Shown here piece by piece: positions 13,465 through 22,800 of a stretch of DNA of 42,889 bases. Location of the stretch: the IMG/VR virus record IMGVR_UViG_3300036766_000378, positions 1-42,889 of that record; one strand, 5' to 3'. Every line of letters begins with the position of its first letter. Position 1 is the stretch's first letter. The notes under the pieces are model-generated. The model worked only from the letters and a program-made list of their open reading frames with translations, was not told where the DNA came from and ran no database searches. The DNA is from a virus. A program made the position numbers and the translations under genes.

Positions 13465-15410
13465 TGGCCGCTCACCGTAGGGACAGTTACGGCGTGGATT
13501 TGGGCGATCTTGCCGATACCGCCCCCTGAGTTTTGATCGCCGCCGTCGCTCTTCACGTCGGAAATGATCACTTCTACGAGCTTCACGTACTCCGAATCCC
13601 CGTCCGCATCAGCGGCAAAGAGCGTGGTTTGGTTAATCGCTTCGCCGAGGATGCGGTCTGCCTGTGCTTCCGCCGTCCCCTCGATTGAGTCGTCCTTGAG
13701 GATCACGGTGAAGGTGTAGTCGTTCACCTCCAGGGGGCGCAGACGATAGGTCAGCTTCAATTGGCCCTTCACCTGGGGGGCGGAGGTTGAGGTATTCGTA
13801 GCAAAGGCGAGTTGCGGCTTGATTCTTCGCCCCGAGGTCGTGCTAAGCGGCACGCCAGCCGAGACGTTGAGGAGCCGATTGAAGGCGTTCCCCGTGACCG
13901 CCGCATAGTTGCCGTTGCTCCCGCCGTCCGCTGTGACGCCCAGCGTGATCGTGCGCGCCGCAGTCGCGTTACTAGATTCAAACTCCCACGCCTCTACGTC
14001 CTTGATGAGGTGGGGATAGCGGCGGAGTTCGGTGAGGTAGGTCGTCCCCGAGGTCTGGTAGGTGTAGTTGGTGTCGTCAATCTCTCGCTCAATCCGCCCC
14101 AGGGTCATGTAGAACATATTCGACCCGTACCCGCCGACCAGTGTTGGGTTCGTGCGGACATTCGAGTCGTTGATGATTTCCAGCCACTCGCACGCGAGGT
14201 CCGTTAGCCTGGCGATCGGGTAGTAGCTCTGCGGGTTGGTGTGATGGTCACCGACCTGTCGTGGCCGGACAGCGCAGATCCATGTGTCGCCCGTCAGTTC
14301 GTCATACCACGCCTCGTATCCCCAGCGTGTGCTCCCGGCTTGTGCGGTGGGGTAGCCCCTGACGGGCGAGAGGTTGCCGCCGAAGCGCTCAATCCCGATG
14401 CTTTCTGATACCCCGTTCTTGAAGTACCGCATCCCGTCGCGCAGGGGGATTTTCACCCCGAAGTACGACCACTCGCGCATCTGGTGGCAGTTGGCCTCGT
14501 CGTTGCCAATCTCGGGCATGTAGGGGTAGAAGTCTTTGTTGGTCGGGTTGAGGAGGTATGGGCCTCTCGTTGTGCCGATGAGCCAGAGATTCCCGTCCAC
14601 CGCGAAGCCAGTCATCGTGATCGCCTGGCCGTCGATCGTCGTTACCGTGTTCCAGTTCGGCGCTGCCATCGTGATTGAGCCTGAGAGCACGTTTCCCGCC
14701 GCTGTCTGTGAGGCAAGCCGCACGATTCGCCCGTCAGGAGCCAAGCCGAGAATCCTTGCCGCCACTGAGGCGGAGTTCGTCGTCCATGTATCGAGCGTCC
14801 CCGTCGTGGTCATGGTCTGATAGGGCGAGGACGGCATGCCGAGCGAAAGTTCCACCGTGCCGTCGTTCGCGCGCGTCGAAAACACGGAGGTAGAGCCTTC
14901 GGGGAGTTCCAGGCCCGTGCGGGCGAGGGTCATGGTCACGGCGTTCACCTTCGCCGGGAAGTTGCCCCGAGAGAGGTACAACAGGTACAGCCCCCCGGTA
15001 GCGATGAACGCCATCCCGTTCACGTTGTCCGCGACTCCGGGGGCATCAGTGTTCGCGCTGACATCGACAAGGCAGGAGTCCTCGTCTACCAGCGAGATGG
15101 CGTGGGGGGTGTCGTAAGTCGAGAGCGTGACCGTTGGCAGGGCAGGGCCGAGCGTGTGCGCATCTTTAAAGCGCGAATCAGTGCCCAGGCAGTAATCGAT
15201 TCCCAAGAACCCGGCGCCCTGTTCGGACACATCCTCGAAGGAGTGGAACGCCTCGGAAGAGAGATCCCAGATCGCTTCAAGCTGGGGGCCGGGGTCGCCA
15301 AGCTGGGAGGGGCGATTCTTCACCAGCCATCGCTTCCCCCCGGTGGGCACATAGGTCTGCCCGGCGAGCGAGTAGCGATGCCCCCCAAGTGTGACGGTCG
15401 CGCGCGCCAT
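13461..15410 (-). CDS. Large tail/baseplate protein (649 aa)
   Basis: This long beta-rich protein has propeller-like spacing of aromatic/Gly segments (FAVDGNLWLIGTTRGPYLL, WGYEAWYDELTGDTWICAV) and a C-terminal beta-sandwich-like region (PQVKGQLKLTYRLRPLEVND). The pattern fits a tail hub or tip protein of a short-tailed phage. No signal or catalytic motif is visible. The start follows the upstream stop by 3 nt without a clear ribosome site, so reinitiation is likely. Confidence 0.65.
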   Translation of the reverse strand: MARATVTLGGHRYSLAGQTYVPTGGKRWLVKNRPSQLGDPGPQLEAIWDLSSEAFHSFEDVSEQGAGFLGIDYCLGTDSRFKDAHTLGPALPTVTLSTYDTPHAISLVDEDSCLVDVSANTDAPGVADNVNGMAFIATGGLYLLYLSRGNFPAKVNAVTMTLARTGLELPEGSTSVFSTRANDGTVELSLGMPSSPYQTMTTTGTLDTWTTNSASVAARILGLAPDGRIVRLASQTAAGNVLSGSITMAAPNWNTVTTIDGQAITMTGFAVDGNLWLIGTTRGPYLLNPTNKDFYPYMPEIGNDEANCHQMREWSYFGVKIPLRDGMRYFKNGVSESIGIERFGGNLSPVRGYPTAQAGSTRWGYEAWYDELTGDTWICAVRPRQVGDHHTNPQSYYPIARLTDLACEWLEIINDSNVRTNPTLVGGYGSNMFYMTLGRIEREIDDTNYTYQTSGTTYLTELRRYPHLIKDVEAWEFESSNATAARTITLGVTADGGSNGNYAAVTGNAFNRLLNVSAGVPLSTTSGRRIKPQLAFATNTSTSAPQVKGQLKLTYRLRPLEVNDYTFTVILKDDSIEGTAEAQADRILGEAINQTTLFAADADGDSEYVKLVEVIISDVKSDGGDQNSGGGIGKIAQIHAVTVPTVSGQ

Positions 15411-15413
15411 ATG

Positions 15414-16661
15414 TTAGGGCAGCGTCGCTGACTGCGTGAACCCGATTACGGGTAGACAGGTGGTAAATGTAAGAGCAACCGGAGTAGCAGTCGCTGGCAG
15501 TGTTCCTGCGTTTGCTTCCTGCATCATCCCCCAACCTTTGCCTTGCGCTAAGGTATGCGTCAGTATGAAGAATGTACTCGTAGCATCACTGTTCACTGCC
15601 GCAAAAAAGTATAAGCCCGGCCCAAGCGTCACATCGGCAGTATTGAAGAACTGGAGTGCGCTGGTTCCAGACTGCGCGGTTGGCCCCATCGTTACAACTT
15701 TGGTGGTGGGAATCCCCGCCGCTGAGTTGTAGATGCCAATGTCCGTGTTTCCCGCAGCGGTGGCTCCGTTGGACGTAAACATTCGGGCAACAAGGGTAGG
15801 GGCGGTAACGATGAACGGGATGTAGATCGCAAGGTTCGCGCCCCCCCCCCAGACCTGCGAGAGGGGCGCGACGATAGCGGCAGCAGCGACCGGCCCGCCT
15901 AACGACTGGCTGCTCAGCGTCGAAATTACTCCGGGCATAGGTGTTATTGATCCCAAGGGTAGTTCCCTCCAATTCCCGCTGCCCTCGCTTCGGAAAACAG
16001 CCATGTCGTTTGCGGCGGTCGTCCTGCTGACGAAGTTCGCGAGGATGAAGGTCGAGGCGTTGTAGGTCAGGGGCACCGCCGCATCAAAGACAAACGTTAC
16101 CTGGTATCCAGCGGGCCGCGCTGAGATGCCTGTAATCGGCGTCGTGCCCGTGACGTGGTAGTAGTTGCTCTGCGCGACGGTGATCGTCGTGGCCGACGTG
16201 ATGTCGCTGCCCTTCGTCCCGCCCCAGCCGATCCGCAGCCGCTTGTCCGTGATGTCAGCGGTGGCGATCGTGGTGGCGCCGAATGCCATGTACACCTCTG
16301 CCAGCATGAACTGTGTCGCCGGGTCGAAGGTGTTGCTGAGCGCGGGAGTCGCAGCCGGGGTGCCATCGATCTTCCCAATGGTTCCCGAGGTGTCGATGTA
16401 GATGATGTCGCGGCGATTCAAGGTGGAGTGCGCCGCCGTCAAAGCGATCGTCCCGCCAGCGTAGGCCGTCACTACCGGCGTGCCGTTGATGACCACCGTG
16501 CCCGCCGTCGTCGCCGCTACCGCAAGCGTGATCCCTGAAGATGTGGTAACAGCGCCTTCGGTGGCCGAGTAGATGCCGTGCAATCCTGCGACCGACCGGC
16601 CAAGCGCCTCAAAGTCAGCGTCCGAACTGAGGATCGCCCCACTTCGTACCGTGTACACCAT
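15414..16661 (-). CDS. Fibre or appendage protein with G10 tract (415 aa)
   Basis: The N-terminal ~130 residues read like a common phage fibre/baseplate adaptor: short repeats with TTSSGITLAVAATTAGTVVI and then LNRRDIIYIDTSG and FMLAEVYMAFGATTI. The rest is Thr/Ala-rich beta structure, with a C-terminal galactose-binding-like stretch (LYFFAAVNSDATSTFFILTH). A run of ten G (15841-15850 on the plus strand as C10) encodes WGGGA; a one-base slip would change or truncate the last ~145 residues. The ATG at 16659-16661 follows AGGAAGG at 13 nt. Confidence 0.65.
   Translation of the reverse strand: MVYTVRSGAILSSDADFEALGRSVAGLHGIYSATEGAVTTSSGITLAVAATTAGTVVINGTPVVTAYAGGTIALTAAHSTLNRRDIIYIDTSGTIGKIDGTPAATPALSNTFDPATQFMLAEVYMAFGATTIATADITDKRLRIGWGGTKGSDITSATTITVAQSNYYHVTGTTPITGISARPAGYQVTFVFDAAVPLTYNASTFILANFVSRTTAANDMAVFRSEGSGNWRELPLGSITPMPGVISTLSSQSLGGPVAAAAIVAPLSQVWGGGANLAIYIPFIVTAPTLVARMFTSNGATAAGNTDIGIYNSAAGIPTTKVVTMGPTAQSGTSALQFFNTADVTLGPGLYFFAAVNSDATSTFFILTHTLAQGKGWGMMQEANAGTLPATATPVALTFTTCLPVIGFTQSATLP
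15841..15850 (-). repeat. Homopolymer G10 in the coding strand
   Basis: Ten consecutive C on the plus strand (G10 in the gene). Runs of this length are uncommon and are classic sites for slipped-strand length change and also for sequencing error. Confidence 0.9.
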
Positions 16662-16666
16662 CTTAG

Positions 16667-18049
16667 TTAATACCTTCCTGAGAGAATAAGCGGCATGCCG
16701 GGAAGCGGAAGCCCGCCGCCCTGCGTGTCGCGTTGATAGCGGTGCATCTGGGCAAGCGTCTCGAACTTCGCCATCCACTCCGACCCTTCGTAGGTAGCCT
16801 TCGACGTGTCCTCACCTCTTCGCATCGCCTCGGAGCGGAAGAGATGAGCGATCCCGCCAGTAGCGACGTGGATCAGCGGCGCATCGGAAACGTCCTGATC
16901 CGCCGTGCCTGCGCTCACCCGCGAAGCGTCGAAGGCGGGATAGCCCCGCTCCGATTCGATGATCAGCTGCGCGCCGATGCCATAGACCGGGGTGACCATC
17001 GCGAGTGTCCCGTTCCCCTGCTCCCAGCGCACAAACTCGGAGATTTCCGCCTCGTCAAAGGTGTCGTAACGCGTCTGGTTATCGACGCTCCCGAACACCA
17101 AATACAACTCGTCTACGAGCTTGGCCGTCTCGTTCTGTTCCTGGCGGAACTGGATGCGGATCTGCTCTGCGTCCGCGTGGACGACGTGCGCCGCCGTCAG
17201 TTCTTCCCATGTCCCGCCGCCCGTGTGGTAGCTGCTGTTCGTGGTGGACAAGACCACCCCAGAGGCGTCCTCAGAGGTCACACGGACCCTCTGCGAGCTG
17301 GCCGCACCACAGAGCGAAACCCCGACCCCGGTGACCGTCTGGCCCCTGAGCGAGTCCCCCGAGGTTGCCGAGCCGGACGCCATGACCGGGATCACCGCGT
17401 CAACCGTCCCCGCATTCCCCCCGCTGGTCGTGACGGCAAGCGCATACGCGCCTCTGCGAGCGGTACCGCTTCGCGCGAACGTGGCGCCCGTCACGCTGAG
17501 CGTCCAGTTGTCCGGGATCAAAGCGCCAACCGAGGAATAGGCGTTCCACTTCTCCAGGAAGCGGTTATTCGTCATCACCCTCGAATTGCGATGAAAGATC
17601 TTCAGGCCAGCGGGGTCGGTGACCCATGACAGCTGCGGGTAGTAACGGTTTGCTCCTTGCACGGTGGGAAGCATCGTCCTATCGATTCGCCTGAGCTTGG
17701 GCAGCGTCGCCTGGATCGCGTTATCGAGGAGGTAGGGTTCGTACTCGGAGATTTCCAACGTCTCGTTCGTCGCCGTGGTGTCCGCATAGTTGGCCCCTGC
17801 GTGCGCCAGGGTGCCCGTGGCAGCCACATACCCGGTCGCTGTGGTCAACCGGGTGCGGTCTGCCCCAGCCGCCGTCACAGCGTCAGGGCGGATCATCCAC
17901 TTCCCCGCGTTCCGCGAAGCATCCACCGTCCCCGTCGCCAGCGCATTCACTACAGCGGTGGTTACGGTATAGGACGCAGGGGTGACCACTCGCCCCAGCG
18001 AAGGGGCAAGGAGGTACATCTGCTGGCGGAACGCAGTGAACGTCGTCAA
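16667..18049 (-). CDS. Tail/baseplate protein (460 aa)
   Basis: The central third (about residues 165-310) resembles a carbohydrate-binding-type beta-sandwich: FLEKWNAYSSVGALIPDNW, then RRGAYALAVTTSGG and QIRIQFRQEQNE. The flanks are helical and match no enzyme. The first in-frame start is a TTG overlapping the upstream stop (TTGA, 18046-18049); an ATG at residue 11 is an alternative. Likely a tail component that contacts surface sugars, by inference. Confidence 0.62.
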   Translation of the reverse strand: MTTFTAFRQQMYLLAPSLGRVVTPASYTVTTAVVNALATGTVDASRNAGKWMIRPDAVTAAGADRTRLTTATGYVAATGTLAHAGANYADTTATNETLEISEYEPYLLDNAIQATLPKLRRIDRTMLPTVQGANRYYPQLSWVTDPAGLKIFHRNSRVMTNNRFLEKWNAYSSVGALIPDNWTLSVTGATFARSGTARRGAYALAVTTSGGNAGTVDAVIPVMASGSATSGDSLRGQTVTGVGVSLCGAASSQRVRVTSEDASGVVLSTTNSSYHTGGGTWEELTAAHVVHADAEQIRIQFRQEQNETAKLVDELYLVFGSVDNQTRYDTFDEAEISEFVRWEQGNGTLAMVTPVYGIGAQLIIESERGYPAFDASRVSAGTADQDVSDAPLIHVATGGIAHLFRSEAMRRGEDTSKATYEGSEWMAKFETLAQMHRYQRDTQGGGLPLPGMPLILSGRY

Positions 18050-18492
18050 CTCAACGTCGCCCCCGGAGTGAGCGCGTGCCAGCGCACGTTGATTTCGACA
18101 ACACCAGAGGCGACATCCGCCGAGGCGTGTGTACTGGAGAGCAGGACGTTGCCCGCGATCACGATCCCCTTGTCTGCCGCGGCGAGGGCGATACCCCCCG
18201 CCGTGGGGGTGGTCGTCGCCCAGACGGGGGTTGTGGTCACCAGGTCCGTCGCGGTCGTGGTACCGATGAAGAGAGAGGTGGAACCAGTGACCCCGAGGGT
18301 CACCGTTGCCGTCGCGCCCGTGCAGTTCGTCGTGACCCGTCCCGTGATCTCATCAATGACCACGAGCCCGCCCGCGATGGTGAAGCAGGTCGTGGCCGTA
18401 GCGTGCAGCCCGAGCCCTGAGGCCCCGGTGAAGGTGACAGTCTTGGAAGCGATCTTCGTTTCGGTGGTAACTGAAGGCCCGCCGATGTTCAT
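18046..18492 (-). CDS. Small beta-rich virion protein (148 aa)
   Basis: Almost entirely short beta strands rich in Thr/Val/Ala (ETKIASKTVTFTGASGLGL, then GLVVIDEITGRVTTNCTGAT). A late NVLLSSTHASADVASG segment ends in a typical VRWHALTPG strand. It fits a tail or decoration protein. The ATG at 18490-18492 has GGGAGG upstream, lying across the stop of the previous gene. Confidence 0.6.
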   Translation of the reverse strand: MNIGGPSVTTETKIASKTVTFTGASGLGLHATATTCFTIAGGLVVIDEITGRVTTNCTGATATVTLGVTGSTSLFIGTTTATDLVTTTPVWATTTPTAGGIALAAADKGIVIAGNVLLSSTHASADVASGVVEINVRWHALTPGATLS

Positions 18493-18493
18493 C

Positions 18494-19303
18494 CTACATG
18501 AACCTCCCACCACCGCGCGTGGCGACATTGACGATCAGCGACGCCGTACCAGCGTCGGTGAGTGCGGTGACCGAGCAGATCCCGCCCGGCCCTACTGTCA
18601 CCGCTTCCTCAAATGGCTGCCCGGCGGCCAACTCCGCGTAGGCGGTCGAACGGTTGATGGCGATCAGGCTGTTGAGCGTTGTTGAAGCGTCGTTCGCTGC
18701 TGAGACCACCCAGCGCGTCCAGAACAGGGGATGGGTGAGGATGCCTACGTTCTGCATCTCACCAACCACGGCGTCATTGAGCGCCGCTTTCACCCATGCG
18801 GTGGGCACCGTCCAGGTCACGTTCCCGTCCTGGGCGAACGGCGCCCCGCCAGAGGCAGTTCCATCAGTAGGAGTGATGTTCGTCCACGTCGTCCCGTCCC
18901 AATACGTCACCGCAAGGGTGGCAGAAGTCCCGTTCGTGGCGTCAACGTCAATCTCGGCGCCAGCAAAGGGCACCTCAGCGCCGACGTAGAGCGATCCCCC
19001 ATTCGCCAGCGTGGCGAGACTGGAGAGCACCACGTCCGTTGCCGTGGAGGAATCCTGTGCCGCATCGGAATAGTCCGTGAGGTTGGCTACCAGTAGGTCA
19101 GTGGTCTTCAAGACCGTGAGCCACGGGTTGACGTTGAACTTCACCACCGCCGCGCCCGAAAGGTTGCGCGGAGTGAGTGACAGCCATTTCGTACCGATGG
19201 GAAGCACGATCCGCGTCGCGGTGGAGGTGAGTGCCGTCCCTCCCCCAGCGGTGGAAGCGGCCCGCAATTCCCCGAGTGGGCCAGTCAGAATTTCAGTGCT
19301 CAT
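18494..19303 (-). CDS. Structural protein, unknown role (269 aa)
   Basis: Beta-rich with repeated small-residue strands. It contains a jelly-roll-like middle (SLYVGAEVPFAGAEIDVDAT, then LAVTYWDGTTWTNITPT, a pattern seen in phage tail-surface proteins) and a WTRWVVSAAND motif near the end. Ribosome site GGGAGAG before the ATG. It belongs to the set of tail-type proteins encoded after the capsid genes. Confidence 0.62.
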   Translation of the reverse strand: MSTEILTGPLGELRAASTAGGGTALTSTATRIVLPIGTKWLSLTPRNLSGAAVVKFNVNPWLTVLKTTDLLVANLTDYSDAAQDSSTATDVVLSSLATLANGGSLYVGAEVPFAGAEIDVDATNGTSATLAVTYWDGTTWTNITPTDGTASGGAPFAQDGNVTWTVPTAWVKAALNDAVVGEMQNVGILTHPLFWTRWVVSAANDASTTLNSLIAINRSTAYAELAAGQPFEEAVTVGPGGICSVTALTDAGTASLIVNVATRGGGRFM

Positions 19304-19346
19304 GTATCTCTCCCGGTTATCGCTTTCGTCCAGCCGTGAAGATTCT

Positions 19347-19700
19347 CTAGGCGATGTCGGCTGAGTCCTTTACCCCTAGCTTGGTGAGGCGTTGGGCCTC
19401 TGCTTTCGCCGCCGTGAACAGGCGTGGCGTCAACAGAGGCTTTCCCGCCGCTTCTTCGTTTCGTGAGTGCTGGTACTCCAGCTCCGCCGAGGCTTCGCTG
19501 TAGTCCTTGAACTCCTGCCCCAACGATCGTTCACCGACCGGGGCAGGCTTGAACCCGCAGAAGTTGACCGCGTACACCGCCAACCGCTCCGCAGTAGCCA
19601 CGCACCCGCAATGCTGATCGGATGGTACCTGGTAGGTGTCTCGACTAACACGGCGGTCAAACGTGTGACCCTGCGGGCAGCGGAAGGTGTAGGTCGGCAT
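19347..19700 (-). CDS. FmdB-like zinc-ribbon protein (117 aa)
   Basis: The protein opens MPTYTFRCPQGHTFDRRVSR and has CGC shortly after, close to the FmdB-type regulatory zinc ribbon (MPxYxYxCxxCGxxFExxxxxxxxxxxxCPxC). The second pair is altered (C-G-C). The C-terminal two thirds are helical. Such proteins recur between head and tail genes of many phages with no proven role. The start follows the previous stop directly (TAAATG), so it depends on coupling. Confidence 0.6.
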   Translation of the reverse strand: MPTYTFRCPQGHTFDRRVSRDTYQVPSDQHCGCVATAERLAVYAVNFCGFKPAPVGERSLGQEFKDYSEASAELEYQHSRNEEAAGKPLLTPRLFTAAKAEAQRLTKLGVKDSADIA

Positions 19701-20357
19701 TTAGGTGGCCAGCAGCGCTGTGGGGATTTCGAGGTAGTCGAGGCTTGCGAAATACGAAGGGCCGGTGGTCGTCGCCGCGATCTGGACATAGAGGCACCGC
19801 GCCGCCGCCGCCGTTCCCACCAGCCGGGGCGGGCGCAGTGGCTCCCACGTCGCGATCGGCACGTAGGCGCCCATCGCAATCGGCTGGCTGAAGCTCCAGT
19901 GGCGCTGCGTGGTGGTGGCGAGTTCCGCCGTCACCGTGACCGCGCCCGCCGCCTGCACCCTTGCCGTGGTCAGCGAAGCCGCTAGCCCGTCCGACTTGAG
20001 CGGCAGGGGCACAAACGCCGTCCCCGCCGAGGAGGCAGTGGCGACGCTCTTGGCCGCGTACTCGTGCAAAGTCCCCGTGCCGAGCCGGATCGAGATGTTG
20101 TTGCAGACCGGGATGAGCGTCCCGCCGTTTGCAACATCGACGCAGTATTCAGCGGCGGTGTCCGTGATCACCACGTCACCAACGAGCGGCGTGGTGAGCG
20201 TCCCGGCGCGCACTTGGAAGCCGTAGCCGTCCAGTACCGCCTTCGTGAAGAAGTCCATGACCACCAGCGCACCCGTGGGGTCGATGGTGGGTTGTGCCTG
20301 GCTGTTGTTGACGAGTCCAGCAACTGCTCGCCGGACCAATCCTGTGAAGTCTGCCAT
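19701..20357 (-). CDS. Structural protein (218 aa)
   Basis: It starts with a short helix (FTGLVRRAVAGLVNN) followed by many beta strands (GTLTTPLVGDVVITDT, then a Val-rich second half). This matches the general look of head-tail connector or tail-surface proteins, but no family is certain. AGGAGG lies before the ATG; the stop of the previous gene is within the ribosome site. Confidence 0.58.
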   Translation of the reverse strand: MADFTGLVRRAVAGLVNNSQAQPTIDPTGALVVMDFFTKAVLDGYGFQVRAGTLTTPLVGDVVITDTAAEYCVDVANGGTLIPVCNNISIRLGTGTLHEYAAKSVATASSAGTAFVPLPLKSDGLAASLTTARVQAAGAVTVTAELATTTQRHWSFSQPIAMGAYVPIATWEPLRPPRLVGTAAAARCLYVQIAATTTGPSYFASLDYLEIPTALLAT

Positions 20358-20368
20358 TTCGATACCTC

Positions 20369-21112
20369 CTAGGACCGCAGTCCGGTGATGCCCCAGTAGT
20401 CAACCGTGGCGGTGATGGTTGCCGAAGCCCCCGTGAGCGTTTCGTCGTAGACCCATGGTGTGAGTGACGACCCGCCCTCGACCTGGCCCGAGCCGACGAG
20501 CTGGCCGTTGACGTAGCCGGATGCGACATCGCCCTGCACCACGATCTCAATGATCACGTAGGTGTCCGCGGCGAAGGTGCCCGCCCAGTCGGCGTTGGCT
20601 CCGACCACGCCGGCCTTGGCGGTGATGAACGTGAGATTGGCATCTTCCGTCCGGTCAAAGACGAAAAGGGCGCAGTCGGTGGCGGTGAAGGTCGGAGTGG
20701 CTTTCACCGCTACGGCGCCATCGTCGTTAACCGCATCGGTCAGGCCGAACTCCAGTTTGCCGAGGGTGATGCGCGAGAGCTTCACCCGCCCAAGGAAGTA
20801 ACAGCCGTCGTCGCCGTCCCAGTTGAGCCCGAGGCCCTGACCGGCGGTGTCACCGTCTGCGGCGGCGGTCGTCACGGTCATCGTGCCGCCGACAGCCTGG
20901 GTGATACCGATGACTTCCGTGTTGACGCCGACAGTCGCCGCATACGGCGTGCTGGCCGGCCATGTGCCGCCCCGTGTGCCTACGAAATCGTCCCAGAACG
21001 CGACGTACGCGGGGTTGCCCTGCTGCATCGCGAAGAGGGCCTTCGCGGACTCAGGGAAAGCGAGACGGCTGAACGCTGTATTGAGCCGTCGAGGCAAGAA
21101 CTTGCCTGCCAT
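20369..21112 (-). CDS. Concanavalin-like structural protein (247 aa)
   Basis: After an N-terminal stretch with AYVAFWDDFVGTRGGTW, the protein shows alternating beta strands with the end DYWGITGLRS. This is the arrangement of LamG/concanavalin-type jelly-rolls often found in virion proteins that bind glycans. The call is by pattern only. A GAGGA ribosome site precedes the ATG. Likely a capsid-decoration or tail protein. Confidence 0.6.
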   Translation of the reverse strand: MAGKFLPRRLNTAFSRLAFPESAKALFAMQQGNPAYVAFWDDFVGTRGGTWPASTPYAATVGVNTEVIGITQAVGGTMTVTTAAADGDTAGQGLGLNWDGDDGCYFLGRVKLSRITLGKLEFGLTDAVNDDGAVAVKATPTFTATDCALFVFDRTEDANLTFITAKAGVVGANADWAGTFAADTYVIIEIVVQGDVASGYVNGQLVGSGQVEGGSSLTPWVYDETLTGASATITATVDYWGITGLRS

Positions 21113-21153
21113 GTGTTCCTCGTGGGAGCCCTAACGCGTCTCCCGTATCGCGA

Positions 21154-21435
21154 CTAAGAGCGACGCCGTTCGGCCGGTACAGGAGCCTTAGTCGGCTCTT
21201 CTTCCGGTAGCGCGATGCGCTCGACTTCGACCATTGAGCGGAACGGTCCTTCGTTGCGGATTACCAGATCGTTGCCTTCGCGGGTGAGCGTAGACGACGA
21301 GTTCAGGCCATCCTCGTTGGGAAGGGAAAACCCGCCGACTGTCTGCCCGTTGCGCGTGACAACGACGCTGGTAGCGCCTTTATCGGAGACAATTGCAGTC
21401 ACCACTGTTCGCCCTGTCAGACTCTTGATTTTCAT
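21154..21435 (-). CDS. Small protein in the head-tail region (93 aa)
   Basis: A compact beta-rich N-terminal part (MKIKSLTGRTVVTAIVSDKG, TSVVVTRNG) and a charged C-terminal tail with a Glu/Pro/Lys run. AGGGAGA precedes the ATG. It could be a connector or head-decoration protein. No family recognised. Confidence 0.58.
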   Translation of the reverse strand: MKIKSLTGRTVVTAIVSDKGATSVVVTRNGQTVGGFSLPNEDGLNSSSTLTREGNDLVIRNEGPFRSMVEVERIALPEEEPTKAPVPAERRRS

Positions 21436-21445
21436 CGGGTTCTCC

Positions 21446-22069
21446 CTATAGAGGCTGTGAAAGCGGCCCGAGCAACAGGTCTTTACGCCTGAGCCCGAGC
21501 GTGTTTCTGCGCGCCTCTGCGAATTTCATTGGGTTGTGCGCCGGTTCGTCCGCCGTGATCTCCGCCTTTGTCGGCAGAAGCGGCGTTGAAACCAGCCGGG
21601 GGCCAAGCGGCACGCCATAGCGCTCCGCCTCGTCGTTGAGGTAGAGAAAGTCGTTAAGCGAAATGAACACGGGCCATTCACGCTGAAAACGCGCTGTGAC
21701 CCAGTACCATTTCACGTCCTCGTCACCTTCCGCCTTGGTACCCGGTGAGGGCGGGTCGTAGGGGCCGCAGACGTGCGGACGAATGTTCAGGAAGCGCTTA
21801 CCGCAATGGTCGCAGGGTGCTGTCCCCATTGCCGTGGACTGAATAAGGCCCTTCTTGGCCTTCCACTCCAGCCACTTCCCAACCCTGTCCTCGATCTGCT
21901 TCTCAAACGCCATGCGCTCATTCGAGTGCGGCGGCGCCCCAACGTGTTTGACAGGCACCGCGATATATCCCTCGTGGACATCTCCCGCCGCTGAGTGCGT
22001 CAGCAAGGGGACATGCACCGGGCCTCCCGGTTGCGGGACATATCGCCGTGTACCCGTCGTAAACGTCAC
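21446..22069 (-). CDS. Protein with a CxxC...HxC finger (207 aa)
   Basis: A CDHCGKRFLNIRPHVC segment (Cys pair, then His-x-Cys, about residues 86-101) is a probable zinc site. The flanks are helical and rich in charged residues. It starts with a GTG overlapping the upstream stop (GTGA). Position after the major capsid protein suggests a head-completion or connector role, but zinc-containing versions are not a family I can name. Confidence 0.6.
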   Translation of the reverse strand: MTFTTGTRRYVPQPGGPVHVPLLTHSAAGDVHEGYIAVPVKHVGAPPHSNERMAFEKQIEDRVGKWLEWKAKKGLIQSTAMGTAPCDHCGKRFLNIRPHVCGPYDPPSPGTKAEGDEDVKWYWVTARFQREWPVFISLNDFLYLNDEAERYGVPLGPRLVSTPLLPTKAEITADEPAHNPMKFAEARRNTLGLRRKDLLLGPLSQPL

Positions 22070-22791
22070 TGCGCCGCCCTTTGGAGTTTCACTTCCAGCG
22101 AGTCTCGTCCGGCGTTCATAGCCTGGTCGAAGACATCGTTCGTGCGCAGGACGGTTTGGCCGTCCCCGCTTTCGAGCCGTTTCTGGAAGTGGGTGATGAA
22201 CTTCTGGTTGAGGTCGCCAACCATCTCCCGCATCACTGCGAGGATGTTTGGATCGACCTTCGCCAACCGTTGTGCGCGGGCGATCTCTTCGAGTTCCGCT
22301 GTCAGCTTGTCGCCGTCGAGTTCAGCGGAAACGCGCTCAAGGCGCGCTGTCAACTGCCCCTTACGGCGCCGCTGCTGGTCACGAACTTCGGGTCGATCAC
22401 TGTTCTTGAGGGCGAGGTCGGCGTCGGCGATCTCCTCCTTGAGGAAGAGCATCTCGTCCTCGCGGTTGGACGCGAGGATTTCCACGATTCGCTTGACCGC
22501 TTGCGGAGTCAACGAGGAACCCACGTATTCGAATCCCTTGGCTTTCTGCCGGGAGATGTAATACTCGGAGTTCTCGCTGAACTTCTTCTCGCCCTGCGAT
22601 CCGTTCGGGTAGACCGTCAGGATGTCCGCGATGGTTGCGCCATCGGGACGAAGGAAGTACGCAGCGCCACCGCCGCCGTGCGTCGGGATCTCGTCGATCG
22701 GTGTGATGATCGACATCCCCCGCCGGAGTTGCCCGCGGACAGACTGTGGCCGCTCAGCGACCATGACGTTCGTTCCTGCCTTCTTAGCCAT
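22066..22791 (-). CDS. Coiled-coil head-associated protein (241 aa)
   Basis: A perfect AAGGAG ribosome site lies before the ATG. The N-terminal ~85 residues are mixed with a Gly run (THGGGGAAYFL). Residues 100-200 are a strong coiled coil (ILASNREDEMLFLKEEIADA and an Arg/Glu-rich stretch). Encoded directly after the major capsid protein, it may assist head assembly or act as a second scaffold-type factor. No enzyme motif. Confidence 0.6.
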   Translation of the reverse strand: MAKKAGTNVMVAERPQSVRGQLRRGMSIITPIDEIPTHGGGGAAYFLRPDGATIADILTVYPNGSQGEKKFSENSEYYISRQKAKGFEYVGSSLTPQAVKRIVEILASNREDEMLFLKEEIADADLALKNSDRPEVRDQQRRRKGQLTARLERVSAELDGDKLTAELEEIARAQRLAKVDPNILAVMREMVGDLNQKFITHFQKRLESGDGQTVLRTNDVFDQAMNAGRDSLEVKLQRAAQ

Positions 22792-22800
22792 CTGTCTCCT

